Below, piece by piece: positions 1 through 9,667 of a stretch of 64,000 bases of DNA. Source of the DNA: Megalobrama amblycephala (taxonomy: Eukaryota > Chordata > Actinopteri > Cypriniformes > Xenocyprididae); contig NC_063054.1 of NCBI RefSeq assembly GCF_018812025.1, positions 3,701,433 to 3,765,432 of the forward strand, written 5' to 3'. The first letter of the stretch is position 1. Each line of letters begins with the position of its first letter. Both the position numbers and the translations under genes were made by a program. The notes beneath the pieces were generated by a model. That model was given only the letters and a program-made list of their open reading frames with translations. It searched no databases and had not been told where the DNA came from.

Positions 1-1538
1 AGGCAGACGAGGGACCAAGGTGTGAGCGGAGGCAGGATGGAGACTGGTGAGACTAGTGGCCTGATGGACAACGGTGGAGCAGAGGGAGGTTGGAGCCGGG
101 GTGACGGTAATCGCCCAGAGGTCCGAGGTGGAGATCTGGGCGAGGGGGCTAGAGGTGAAGGTTCAGTGTATACATAAATGGGAGGAGGCGGGAGAGGGAG
201 GCAGGGAGGGAAAACAGTCTTTACAAAGTTCATAATGAAGGGCTCGGTGGCGGAGACTGGCGCTGCTTGCTCGGCGGCGAAGACTGGCGCTGCTTGCTCG
301 GCGGCGGAGACTGGCGCTGCTTGCTCGGCGGCGGAGACTGGCGCTGCTTGCCCGGCGGCGGAGACTGGAGCGGCTTGCTCGGCGGAGACTGGAGCGGCTA
401 GCTCGGCGGAGACTGGAGCGGCTTGCTCGGCGGAGACTGGAGCGGCTTGCTCGGCGGAGACTGGAGCGGCTTGCTCGGCGGAGACTGGAGCGGCTTGCTC
501 GGCGGAGACTGGAGCGGCTTGCTCGGCGGAGACTGGAGCGGCTTGCTCGGCGGAGACTGGAGCGGCTTGCTCGGCGGAGACTGGAGCGGCTTGCTCGGCG
601 GAGACTGGAGAGCTTGGCTCGGCGGAGACTGGAGAGCTTGGCTCGGCGGAGACTGGAGAGCTTGGCTCGGCGGAGACTGGAGAGCTTGGCTCGGCGGAGA
701 CTGGAGAACTTGGCTCGGCGGAGACTGGAGAACTTGGCTCGGCGGAGACTGGAGAACTTGGCTCGGCGGAGACTGGAGAACTTGGCTCGGCGGAGACTGG
801 AGAACTTGGCTCTGTCCAAAAGTCTATAAGCCAGGCCACCTCACTTGGTGGCTCGCACAGGGTTGGAGCTGCAGGCTCGGAAAGGGCTGGAGCGGGCTCG
901 TTCATCCCCTCAAATACAATTAAAATCCCCACAGGCACTGGAGCTGGCTCTGTGGGGACTGGAGCGGGCTCTGGAGAGACTGGAGCGGGCTCTGGAGAGA
1001 CTGGAGCGGGCTCTGGAGAGACTGGAGCGGGCTCTGGAGAGACTGGAGCGGGCTCTGGTGAGACTGGAGCGGCTTGCTTCCTCCTCCTCCGCTTACGGGA
1101 CCCAGTTGAGGATTGTGGGTTCCGTGTGGGGCAGGCAGGGAGTTCGCTGGAAAAGTATGCGGAGGAAGCCGGAGGTTGACTGACTGGCCCGGCCAACCGT
1201 GTCTCTGGATGGACTAGAGACAGACACCCATCCTGAACCCAATCAACGATAAATTTGGAATCATTTAACCACAAAATGGAATTTATGGTTTCGCTTAAGG
1301 AGAAACGATAATCGGGTTCACTAAAACGGATGGTGTCATCATCTAGTCCATCCAGAAACAGGGAGATCAAAACTGCTTCAGGCCAGTCAGACACATAAGC
1401 GAGCTCAACGAACTCCTCCACATACCTCTCCAGCGAACGACCTACCTGCAGGAGCCCGATAAGGCGATCGCTGGCTGTCAGGGTGAGAGGCGTTGGAGGA
1501 GCTGGATCCAGGGAGCCGGGGAAAGTCCACGAGTCCAT
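1..1538 (-). CDS. gag-like ORF of an LTR retroelement with a Pro-rich repeat tail, partial at left edge
   Basis: Read on the minus strand from the ATG at 1536-1538, one frame stays open for about 512 codons and leaves the window without a stop. The first ~110 residues look like a retrotransposon Gag core: a motif SLERYVEEFVELAYVSDWPE is followed by a helix-rich stretch with LFLDGLDDDTIRF and then a WVQDG region, the pattern of the Ty3/PEG10-type capsid N-lobe as I know it. A basic RKRRRRKQ patch near residue 155 leads into tandem repeats with Pro-Val-Ser and Glu-Pro cores, then a Pro/Ser-rich tail. All repeat periods are multiples of three, so the frame survives. It starts 75 bp inside an LTR-like sequence, which makes a retroelement gag more likely than a host gene; a domesticated or transcribed gag-derived gene cannot be excluded. 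No zinc knuckle, protease or reverse transcriptase is visible because the element leaves the window. Confidence 0.7.
   Translation of the reverse strand, partial: MDSWTFPGSLDPAPPTPLTLTASDRLIGLLQVGRSLERYVEEFVELAYVSDWPEAVLISLFLDGLDDDTIRFSEPDYRFSLSETINSILWLNDSKFIVDWVQDGCLSLVHPETRLAGPVSQPPASSAYFSSELPACPTRNPQSSTGSRKRRRRKQAAPVSPEPAPVSPEPAPVSPEPAPVSPEPAPVSPEPAPVPTEPAPVPVGILIVFEGMNEPAPALSEPAAPTLCEPPSEVAWLIDFWTEPSSPVSAEPSSPVSAEPSSPVSAEPSSPVSAEPSSPVSAEPSSPVSAEPSSPVSAEPSSPVSAEPSSPVSAEQAAPVSAEQAAPVSAEQAAPVSAEQAAPVSAEQAAPVSAEQAAPVSAEQAAPVSAEQAAPVSAELAAPVSAEQAAPVSAAGQAAPVSAAEQAAPVSAAEQAAPVFAAEQAAPVSATEPFIMNFVKTVFPPCLPLPPPPIYVYTEPSPLAPSPRSPPRTSGRLPSPRLQPPSAPPLSIRPLVSPVSILPPLTPWSLVC
249..1070. repeat. coding minisatellite of 27-, 24- and 21-bp units
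   Basis: Three adjoining tandem arrays share the core GGAGACTGG (plus strand). Four units of 27 bp cover about 249-356, about nineteen units of 24 bp cover 357-812, and about five or six units of 21 bp cover 946-1070, with a diverged spacer at 813-945. On the minus strand the 24-bp unit encodes an eight-residue repeat (AAPVSAEQ, later SSPVSAEP) and the 21-bp unit encodes APVSPEP. The sub-variants are grouped in blocks (GCGGCTTG, then AGAGCTTG, then AGAACTTG), as expected from stepwise unit duplication. Confidence 0.9.
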
Positions 1539-1612
1539 GTTCTTTCCTTTTCCTTTTTTTTTTTTTTTTTTTTTTCTTGTGGAAATCCAGTCCGTTTATG
1601 GTCCGTTCTTCT

Positions 1613-1892
1613 GTTACGGTATGGTGGTGTAGAGATGAGGCAGATACGGATTTCCACAATTATAGACAATACTTTAATCAACACGGGCAAGGAGTAACCA
1701 AACATACACTTAACATAAACAGAGAACGGACAAGGAGTGCAGGGAGTGAGTGCATTATATAGGAGTGCTAACAATAGAGTCCAGGTGCAGGTGATCTGTG
1801 ATGATGAGGAGCTGACGAGGGAAGTGAGTGCAGGTGTGGAGAACAGGAGGATCATGGGAATTGAAGTCCAGGGAAACAAGGGTTCTGTGACA
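1613..1892 (-). mobile_element. LTR-like sequence of the retroelement
   Basis: Read on the minus strand the 280-bp segment begins TGTCACAGAACCC and ends CGTAACA, the usual TG...CA borders. It contains a TATATAA box at 1755-1761 and an ATTAAA poly(A)-like signal at 1673-1678 in the right order for U3-R-U5. The gag-like ORF starts just inside it. Bases 1539-1612 are the leader and include an A-rich tract (plus-strand T run near 1554-1576). I do not recognise a standard tRNA primer-binding site next to the LTR. The second LTR would lie beyond the left edge, so LTR identity and the target duplication cannot be tested here. Confidence 0.6.
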
Positions 1893-2653
1893 ATATATTC
1901 ATTACCTGTCTTAATTATTTAATATATGTTTAAATAAATTTGTCATGAAAACAAGTTATGACAGTAACTGTGTAAATGATCATATTTCAAAAATGAATTG
2001 GGGTAGGAAAATAATTGAAAAATAATTTTATAATTAGATTTAGAAGTTAATGCAAAACCTGCCTTATGTACAATTTACTTGCAATTTATTTGAGTTTTGA
2101 TTATTATATCTAAAAATAAACAGCAACTGAATTTAATAGTTTGGGCTCTGATGTTTATTGTAACCTTATATTATATATTATAGTAACGTGCAAGAAACAT
2201 ATTTTTTTTTATTATTATTAAGAAAAATGTTAATTATAATTACATTTATTTAAAGAGCGAGACACAATTTGTTCGATAAACCACTGTTTAATAAAAAAGA
2301 AAATTTTATGTCTAGTTTTCTTCCCCCTGCTGTACCGAACCAGCACCAAACTGTGACTTCAATACCGAGGTACGTACTGAACCATCATGTTTGTGCACTG
2401 TTACACTCCTAGTGGATAGGTAAGATTATAAGAATAAACAAGTGCAGTAAATGGTAAAACTGTTTGCGATACAAACCAATGTGTTTATCATTACCATAAT
2501 AAATTAAAAAAATATATATGCTAAATAACTGCTAAAATAACAACTTAAATAACTGGAGGTGGATGACACCGGAACACTTGCACATTCAAGTTACAATGGC
2601 ATTTCCATCAGAAATAAGTTGGATATACCTGTATGTATAAACATCATACTTAC
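1893..2653. other. AT-rich intergenic DNA
   Basis: No coding potential is seen. Bases about 2325-2412 (GTACCGAACC ... GTTACACTCCTA) resemble the decayed terminal part of a hAT-like repeat, but no partner end was found. Confidence 0.4.
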
Positions 2654-2830
2654 AATCATGTTTCTCTTGCATCCCATGCTTGAGTTCTCCATCTTGTCCT
2701 TGGAAAACTCAATGACCGTTGAAGTGTGGTCTGGTGTTACAGTGACACCTCGCTCCGCCGGGAAAGTGCAGTGCTCCCCTGAGGCTGAGACATGCTCCTC
2801 TGCTGATAGAGCACCCTGCAGCTCCGTCAT
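2654..2830 (-). CDS. candidate first coding exon of an unidentified gene
   Basis: On the minus strand an ATG at 2828-2830 opens exactly 59 codons that end in phase 0 at a strong splice donor (ATT/gtaagta, exon end 2654). GC content and codon use are clearly above the AT-rich surroundings. The peptide begins MTELQGALSAEEH and ends MGCKRNMI; it has acidic, Ser/Thr-rich and Cys-containing stretches and no signal peptide or membrane segment. A pyrimidine-rich stretch with cag or tag acceptors lies 3-8 bases upstream of the ATG (2834-2841), so the ATG could follow a short spliced 5' leader. An in-frame TAG at 2834-2836 means the ORF cannot extend further upstream on the genome. I do not recognise the protein. 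Later exons would lie to the left; none was identified, and the retroelement occupies 1-1892. Confidence 0.4.
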
Positions 2831-2833
2831 TGT

Positions 2834-3800
2834 CTACCCTGAGAGGATCAGACAGCATTTCACCAAATCTATCATGAAGCACTAACCCCTTACCAGAACC
2901 CCTTGCATGCCTGGAGGTCATTAAAGCATGAGATAACATAGTGATGGACAGAGATGTGTGAGAGCGTTGCCACATTTAGGTGGTGAAGACAAATGATTTT
3001 GTGTTGTGTTCTCTTTATCACATTCACCAAACAGACCTCAGAGGATTCTTTGTTTGGATGTTCAAGGAATCAGTATACACATTTGCAATTTAAACAGAGG
3101 TTGGGAGGACTTGCATTACTTAAAGAAAAAAGAAGAAAAGTGCAATCCAGATTATTTTTTTTTTTTGCAGCCTAAATGTTTATTTTTAGCCAGCAGGATG
3201 AAAGCCACGCAAAATTCTGCCTTTAAATGCTGCTGACTTCGTGCACACATGTTCATTCTGCTTTCATTTACTTGTGGATTTTCATTGAACTTGCATGTTG
3301 AAGGTCTCTTTTGAAGTAGATTTTGGAGCTGCTCTCAGTCATGAAGACCAGCTGAAGTGCTGCTGTGTGTCTGTTTCATGATTACTCTGACAGGATGTGT
3401 GTCTCATGTGGCCTTTTGCTTTTTAACTGTACGCTCGGTGTGTTACCCAAGGTGACCTGCACTCTTTTTTCTGTTATGTAATATATCTGAGTGCATCTGA
3501 CTTGTGCTTAAGTGGTTGAGACGTGATAGAGATATACGTAACGCAAAGTCTTATTTCGCTTAAAATGTATTCTGGTTTTATGTGGGTCTTGGCTTTATTA
3601 GCATTATAAACATATAAATCACTTCTTGTTAGGTACTAATGGAAGTAAGCAAAGCTTGCATCATATTCGTCAACTTTTGCAGTGCACATTTGTGTGATAT
3701 TTTAATGTCTGACATGTATTTTTAGTAAGGATATGGACAACAGTAGTTACTAAGGATTGATACCTTCCATATTGTCCTATATTTGCTGCAACATATGACT
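2834..3800. other. non-coding intergenic DNA
   Basis: AT-rich DNA with homopolymer runs (T run near 3156). The ORFs here are short and lack coding character. Confidence 0.4.
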
Positions 3801-3930
3801 TTAAAGTGATAGTCCACTCAAAAATTAAGATTTTGTTGTTATATTCCCACTTATTTCTCACACAGTCTTTCTGCTGCAGTATGATTTTTTTGAAACACAA
3901 AATGAGATGTGCTGCAGAATTTTAGAGCTT
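3801..3930. mobile_element. MITE fragment with 'tagttcacccaaaaat' type terminus
   Basis: The sequence AAAGTGATAGTCCACTCAAA followed by a diverged ATTC...TCACAC...CTTTCTGCTGCAG stretch matches the start of the better-preserved copy at 19345-19605. It is an eroded one-ended fragment. Confidence 0.5.
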
Positions 3931-3979
3931 CCATTTTCCTTACAACAAAAGTGGAAGCTGATTTAAGACATATAATATA

Positions 3980-5243
3980 ATATATGAGCAATATCACACG
4001 AGTAGCCGTGCAATATGGCTGTATATCAGCACAGCTGTGATTTGGTTGTAGGTAATCACAGCATGCCGATATACAGTCATATCACATGGCTACTAGTGTG
4101 ATATTCCGTTTATACAACAGTTCGACGGCATGAGTGTGTAAATAAATAAGAAATAACAACGGAGTGTCTTTAAAACCCTCTTTTGTGAAGAATTACTTCC
4201 TTCCGCCACAGATGCAAATCTCAAGTTGACAGTTGGACCAAGACTTTGTTACTAATTCTAAAACGTCACTTTAGAACTAGTAACGAAGGAACGTTGAGTT
4301 GCTTCATTGAAACTCATTGTATTTTGTACAGTATTATTGAGAGAGAGAGAGAGAGAGAGAGAGCGAGCCTGACTGAGCATTACCTGTGTCTGATATAACA
4401 TTCATTCTTCAGGTCAATGTCCATAATATTGTATATTATTTATAAATTATAATATATAATATTGTATATAATTTATAATATCCATTATAAAAATCAGTTT
4501 GAATGTCCAATGAGGAAAGCGATCTTTGTCTTTACAGTAGGATTTTCCATAACAGCGCTAAAACAACATACTTTGTTTACAAAAGTCCCTTTCAATTTAA
4601 AAGTCTCTTGCGACTGACTCATTCACTCGTAAAGTTTGCCACCATCTAATGGCGTATTAATGTAACTTTCACTCAATCCATATTACACACTAATGGACCC
4701 TTTCTCAATACCAAATACAACATATTATTTATATAAAATAATATTTATTGAACAATATTTAAAGGAACAACAATAGCCATTATGAATGACAATAGGAAAT
4801 AAACACCATTATACAATTCAAACGTACAAAAGCAGTGCTCTACAGGAAGTTAAATATAGCCTTATTATTAAGTGAGGGTCTATTATTTGCTCTGGAACAA
4901 GTAATAGATTAATAAGACCAAAGATTGTCTGTTTTATGTACCCAAAATGAAATATCTCATGTGTAACCACTCGAAGCACTGGCTGAGATGAAGCTGTTCT
5001 CTGCGGGTACTCGAGCACTGAACGGCTGCTGACGGCCTGGAGATCTTTTCTCTGAAAACGTCTAAACAAATCGTAAAATAGGTGCTATATATGATTAAAT
5101 ATGAGTCACATATTTCAGGTCTAAACAGCTACATTCTCACCTTAAAACTCTCAGCCACCATCACTTCAAGCGGAGTGATACAAATGGTAAGTGCTGTTAT
5201 CACTAGAATATTGCACGGCTCTCAGCCAATCAGATTCGAGAAC
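3980..5243. mobile_element. non-autonomous DNA element, first of two copies
   Basis: The segment starts with GAGCAATATCACACGAGTAG and ends near GCACGGCTCTCAGCCAATCA. Its middle (TTTATATAAAATAATATTTATTG, GGTATTGAGAAAGG read in reverse, a '...TAATGGCG...' block) recurs in inverted orientation at 57790-59110. The left end is itself a short palindrome (ATATGGCTGTATATCAGC with a near copy in reverse at 4055-4080). No transposase reading frame is present. It includes a GA microsatellite at 4339-4363. Confidence 0.6.
4339..4363. repeat. (GA)n microsatellite
   Basis: About twelve uninterrupted GA units lie inside the non-autonomous element. Confidence 0.95.
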
Positions 5244-5257
5244 CATAAAGAATAGTT

Positions 5258-5292
5258 GTATATAATATAATATAATATAATATAATATAATT
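5258..5292. repeat. (TATAA)n microsatellite
   Basis: Seven tandem TATAA units directly follow the end of the element at 5243. Confidence 0.9.
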
Positions 5293-6377
5293 TTTGTAGC
5301 AGTATCAATCACCCAACAAATGCTTAGAGATGTGTAATGCATTGGAAAATAATTTTAGACTGGAATGAGATTGGGTGGGTACTGTACATAATGAAAAATT
5401 TCATTTTTTTGTGTTTTAATATTTTCATTATTCAGGCAGTGAGATAAAACATTGCACATAATTCTGACAGTACCACCATAACTCACGTCTTACTTTATCT
5501 AAACAGTTATTTTCCACATCGCTAAAGAGCTTATGCCTGGCCATGTATCATAATTTATTTGAAGGTACTTTCAACCCCTATTACTTCAAGGACAATGAGC
5601 TCTTGCAAGAGAAGAGTGAGGTAAATGTCATGCCTAAAATGACAAAAAAAAAAAAAAAAAAAACGGATGAATTATTTTCCCAGTCAGTGAAGAATGTTCA
5701 TTATATAAAGTTAATATATATATTTTTTTTTTTTAAAAGAAGAAGGAAAAAAGAAGGCTATTCATTAGTCATTAGTACATTCTGTGCACTTGGCATCAAA
5801 CTGCATGGTTACTAGAATGGATTCTTAGTCATTTGGGACTTTGATGTGTTTTGATGAATGTACAAACATTTGCTGCTTTCTGTGAAAAAAATCACCAGTT
5901 GTAATCATGAGACGTAATTGAATAGACTCTGAGGTGCAAATACAATTGGTGATGTGGCAGAAATGACCCCTGCAGATTTTCTCCCATGATGTCAGTTTAT
6001 GAAAATCTTTCATTTTCACTTCACTGAGCATCTGCTGGACAGATGGAGTGAAACTGGCTCGGCGTTTAGTTCCAAACTGTAACAACACACTATAAAGTGA
6101 CTTCTTCTTACACCAATGAACAAAAACAATATTATTTAGCCTTTTTTATTATCTGACAAATGTGTCTGAAAATTATTTGGATGATGAAAATATCTTGAGA
6201 CAATACTTAGTTCTGGTTGAGTGAGTGATTTATTTAAAAAAATGTTTAGACACAGGTTTTTATTCATGAACTTTTAGTGAGTGATTGAATCATTCACTTA
6301 ACCGATTCGTTTAACAGCTGATTCATTCAGGAACAAAAGACTGCTACTGAGTTGCAAGACAGCTCTAGGTTTGTTTG
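5293..6377. other. non-coding intergenic DNA with poly(A) and poly(T) runs
   Basis: Contains an A run at about 5643-5663 and T runs near 5723. The longest ORF (87 codons, minus strand, 5825-6088) shows no recognisable domain and is not called as a gene. Confidence 0.4.
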
Positions 6378-6379
6378 TA

Positions 6380-7961
6380 CAAACCCGATTCCAAAAAAGT
6401 TGGGACACTGAACAAATTGTGAATAAAAACATAATGCAATGATGTGGAAGTTTCAAATTTCAATATTTTATTCAGAATACAACATAGATGACATATCAAA
6501 CGTTTAAACTGAGAAAATGTATCATTTTAAGGGAAAAATAAGTTGATTTTAAATTTCATGGCATCAACACATCTCAAAAAAGTTGGGTCAAGGCCATGTT
6601 TACCACTGTGTGGCATCCCCTCTTCTTTTTATAACAGTCTGCAAACGTCTGGGGACTGAGGAGACAAGTTGCTCAAGTTTAGGAATAGGAATGTTGTCCC
6701 ATTCTTGTCTAATACAGGCTTCTAGTTGCTCAACTGTCTTAGGTCTTCTTTGTAGCATCTTCCTCTTTATGATGCACCAAATGTTTTCTATGGGTGAAAG
6801 ATCTGGACTGCAGGCTGGCCATTTCAGTACCCGGATCCTTCTTCTACGCAGCCATGATGTTGTAATTGATGCAGTATGTGGTCTGGCATTGTCATGTTGG
6901 AAAATGCAAGGACTTCCCTGAAAGAGACGACGTCTGGATGGGAGCATATGTTGTTCTAGAACTTGGATATACCTTTCAGCATTGGTGGTGCCTTTCCAGA
7001 TGTGTAAGCTGCCCATGCCACATGCACTCATGCAACCCCATACCATCAGAGATGCAGGCTTTCTGAACTGAGCGCTGATAACAACTTGGGTTGTCCTTGT
7101 CCTCTTTAGTCCGGATGACATGGCGTCCCAGTTTTCCAAAAAGAACTTCAAATTTCGATTCGTCTGACCCCAGAACAGTTTTCCACTTTGCCACAGTCTA
7201 TTTTAAATGAGCCTTGGCCCAGAGAAGGGATCATGTTTAGATATGGCTTCTTTTTTGACCTATAGAGTTTTAGTCGGCAACGACGAATGGTACAGTGGAT
7301 TGTGTTCACCGACAATGTTTTCTGGAAGTATTCCTGAGCCCATGTTGTGATTTCCATTACAGTAGCATTCCTGTATGTGATGCAGTGCCGTCTAAGGGCC
7401 CGAAGATCACGGGCATCCATTATGGTTTTCCGGCCTTGACCCTTACGCACAGAGATTGTTCCAGATTCTCTGAATCTTTAGATGATATTATGCACTGTAG
7501 ATGATGATAACTTTAAACACTTTGCAATTTTTCTCTGAGAAACTCCTTTCTGATATTGCTCCACTATTTTTGGCCGCAGCATTGGGGGAATTGGTGATCC
7601 TCTGCCCATCTTGACTTCTGAGAGACACTGCCACTCTGAGAGGCTCTTTTTATACCCAATCATGTTGCCAATTGACCTAATAAGTTGCAAATTGGTCCTC
7701 CAGCTGTTCCTTATATGTACATTTAACTTTTCCGGCCACTTATTGCTACCTGTCCCAACTTTTTTGAAATGTGTAGCTCTCATGAAATCCAAAATGAGCC
7801 AATATTTGGCATGACATTTCAAAATGTCTCACTTTCAACATTTGATATGTTATCTATATACTACTGTGAATAAAATATAAGTTTATGAGATTTGTAAATT
7901 ATTGCATTCCTTTTTTATTCACAATTTGTACAGTGTCCCAACTTTTTTGGAATTGGGTTTG
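6380..7961 (-). mobile_element. Tc1-like transposon with IR/DR-type ends, inactive
   Basis: TA dinucleotides at 6378-6379 and 7962-7963 flank near-perfect inverted ends: CAAACCC(G/A)ATTCCAAAAAAG and onward, with two mismatches in the outer 50 bases. A second, inner copy of the CAAAAAAGTTGGG core occurs about 190 bases in from each end (near 6576 and, inverted, near 7755), which is the IR/DR arrangement known for Sleeping Beauty-type Tc1 elements. The transposase lies on the minus strand and is broken by frameshifts. High similarity of the ends suggests a fairly recent insertion. Confidence 0.9.
6600..7609 (-). pseudogene. Tc1-family DD34E transposase, frameshifted
   Basis: The reading frame starts at the ATG at 7607-7609 (MGRGSP...) with a helix-turn-helix region (KGVSQRKIAKCLKLSSSTVH). 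It then changes frame near 7480-7490 into a second HTH/linker part (QGRKTIMDARDLRALRRH). It changes again near 7160 (VLGSDESKF) and near 7070 (KPASLMVWGCMSACGMGS). The catalytic triad is recognisable: Asp in SDESKF, Asp in QHDNARPHTA, and Glu in LSPIENIW, with 34 residues between the second Asp and the Glu. That spacing defines the DD34E Tc1 group. The C-terminus ends RRGDATQW before a stop at about 6600. At least three frameshifts make it non-functional. The ORFs on the plus strand here are antisense shadows. Confidence 0.88.
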
Positions 7962-7963
7962 TA

Positions 7964-8857
7964 ACTATTTTCATTCATGAAGCAAAACAAAGTAGCGATA
8001 TTGTCTAAAATCGAAGTCTCAGTATTTACTTGTTAATTCTTGCAATTGTGCTGTTTTTCCTTGTGCTTACAGCCGAAAGTATACCTTTGTCCACATTCCA
8101 TGTTGCCTGTTTGCATGTGTGATATTGTAGAAATATCTTATATAACATATATATCCTCCACCAGTGTAGATGTAGAGCTTAATAATAACCCCTTGCACAC
8201 AGCATTACACAAAAACAACCATGTAGCTACAAATCCGGAGACTCATTAAAATGTAAGGTTTGATGCATGTGACCCATAGACGCTTTGATGTGCGAGTCAG
8301 TCTTCGCCAAGGTGGCCCTCTCCTTCCTCAAAATGATTATCCGTGGTGCAGAGCTGGAGTCAGACTTCTCTCCATCCAATTTACACAGCCATTGCTGAGG
8401 GCAAGGAAGACCAGCATAATCAGCCATGACCCCCATTGTGTATGATGATCATAGCTGCATGGAAACGAGTCCTGCCATACTAGTGACCTCCTAGGGCGTC
8501 AACACAAGACATTGATTATCAGTGTGATACTCAGTATGATCCTTCAGCATTGTGATACATTATGGGGTTTGTTGCCAATGGTTAGCTCTGAAGAAAAGCG
8601 GACGGATGCCGAATGCAGATCCAAGCTCCTCTGCTTGCCTTATGTTGTATTGACTTTTTTTTTGTTGTTGTTGGCACTTTCCATAAATACATCACACTTT
8701 GGTTTTCCATGTTGTTTTAAAGCATTAAAGCATTTTTTGTTGTTGTGAGAACTTATATTATGTTAGACATGTTAGATAAACTATCTAACAATAAATTCAC
8801 CTAGCTTTAGAAGTAGGTATTGTTCAAAAACATGTACTGTTGTCAAATATCATCCTC
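7964..8857. other. intergenic DNA
   Basis: Mixed-complexity sequence. Bases 8240-8450 are less AT-rich but no exon with good borders was found. A hydrophobic 78-codon ORF at 8512-8748 was considered and rejected as a signal-peptide exon. Confidence 0.35.
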
Positions 8858-9667
8858 CAAGGGGTGCTTGATTATGATTTGACTTTTTTAACTTTAGTTA
8901 GTGTGTAATGTTGCTGTTTGAGCATAAACAACATCTGCAAAGTTACGATGCTCAAAGTTCAATGCAAAGGGAGATATTTTCTTTTACAGAATTCGCTGTT
9001 TAAGGACTACAACAAACGACTGGTAGGGACTACAACGAGTTGGTGACATCACTAGCCCTAAAATTTACATAAACCCCGCCTCTAGGAACACACAACAAAG
9101 GGGGCGGGGTCATATTGGGCTGCTTTAGAGAAGAGGAAGAGTTGTTGTAGTAGAGTGTTGTTGACATGCCGTCATTTTACGCCGGACTGCTTCACAAATA
9201 AGGGTCAATTCAATGAAAAAAGATGAACATGACGGCACATGCTAGTGGATGAGTTGAATCAACTCCACAGCAACTACATAAATTTATCCACTAACCATTC
9301 AGAAACGTCCAGTTTCATTCTAAAAGTTGTAACTTCTTCCTGAGTCTCTCCATCAGTGTCGACTCCGGTTTGAACAATGTAAGGCTGAACACCGTTACTG
9401 ACAATCCTCATTTTGGCTGCGTGAGATTCTCCAGCTTTATTGTTGTTGAGCTGTTAAAGCTCCGCCCTCTTCTAGAGCAGCAGCTCATTTGCATTTAAAG
9501 GGACACACAAAAGCGGCGCGTTTTTGCTCACACCCAAATAGGGGCAAATTTGACAAGCTATAATAAATGATCTGTGGGGTATTTTGAGCTGAAACTTTAC
9601 AGACACATTCTGGGGACACCAGAGACTTATATTATATCTTGTTAAAAGGCGCATTAGGTCCCCTTTC
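8858..9667. mobile_element. TTTAAAGGGG-family MITE, copy 1
   Basis: The segment opens AAGGGGTGCTTGATTATG and closes AGGTCCCCTTTC. Its body (ATGAGTTGAATCAACTCCAC, CTCCATCAGTGTCGACTCCG, CAGCTCATTTGCATTTAAAG) is shared with copies at 16460-16917 and 54949-55726, and more distantly 31824-34073. It has no coding capacity. Confidence 0.8.

Noticed and set aside
178..1183. Long plus-strand ORFs across 178-1183 (Ala/Gly/Thr octapeptide repeats) and a shorter minus-strand frame rich in Arg-Ser-Leu
   Set aside because: They are alternative frames of the in-frame minisatellite. Only the minus-strand frame beginning at 1538 joins recognisable Gag-like sequence.
6583..7066. Plus-strand ORFs within the Tc1-like element
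   Set aside because: They are antisense shadows of the DD34E transposase on the minus strand.
8512..8748. Hydrophobic ORF as a possible fndc4 signal-peptide exon
   Set aside because: No donor in the required phase follows the hydrophobic stretch, and the residues do not resemble FNDC4/5 leaders.
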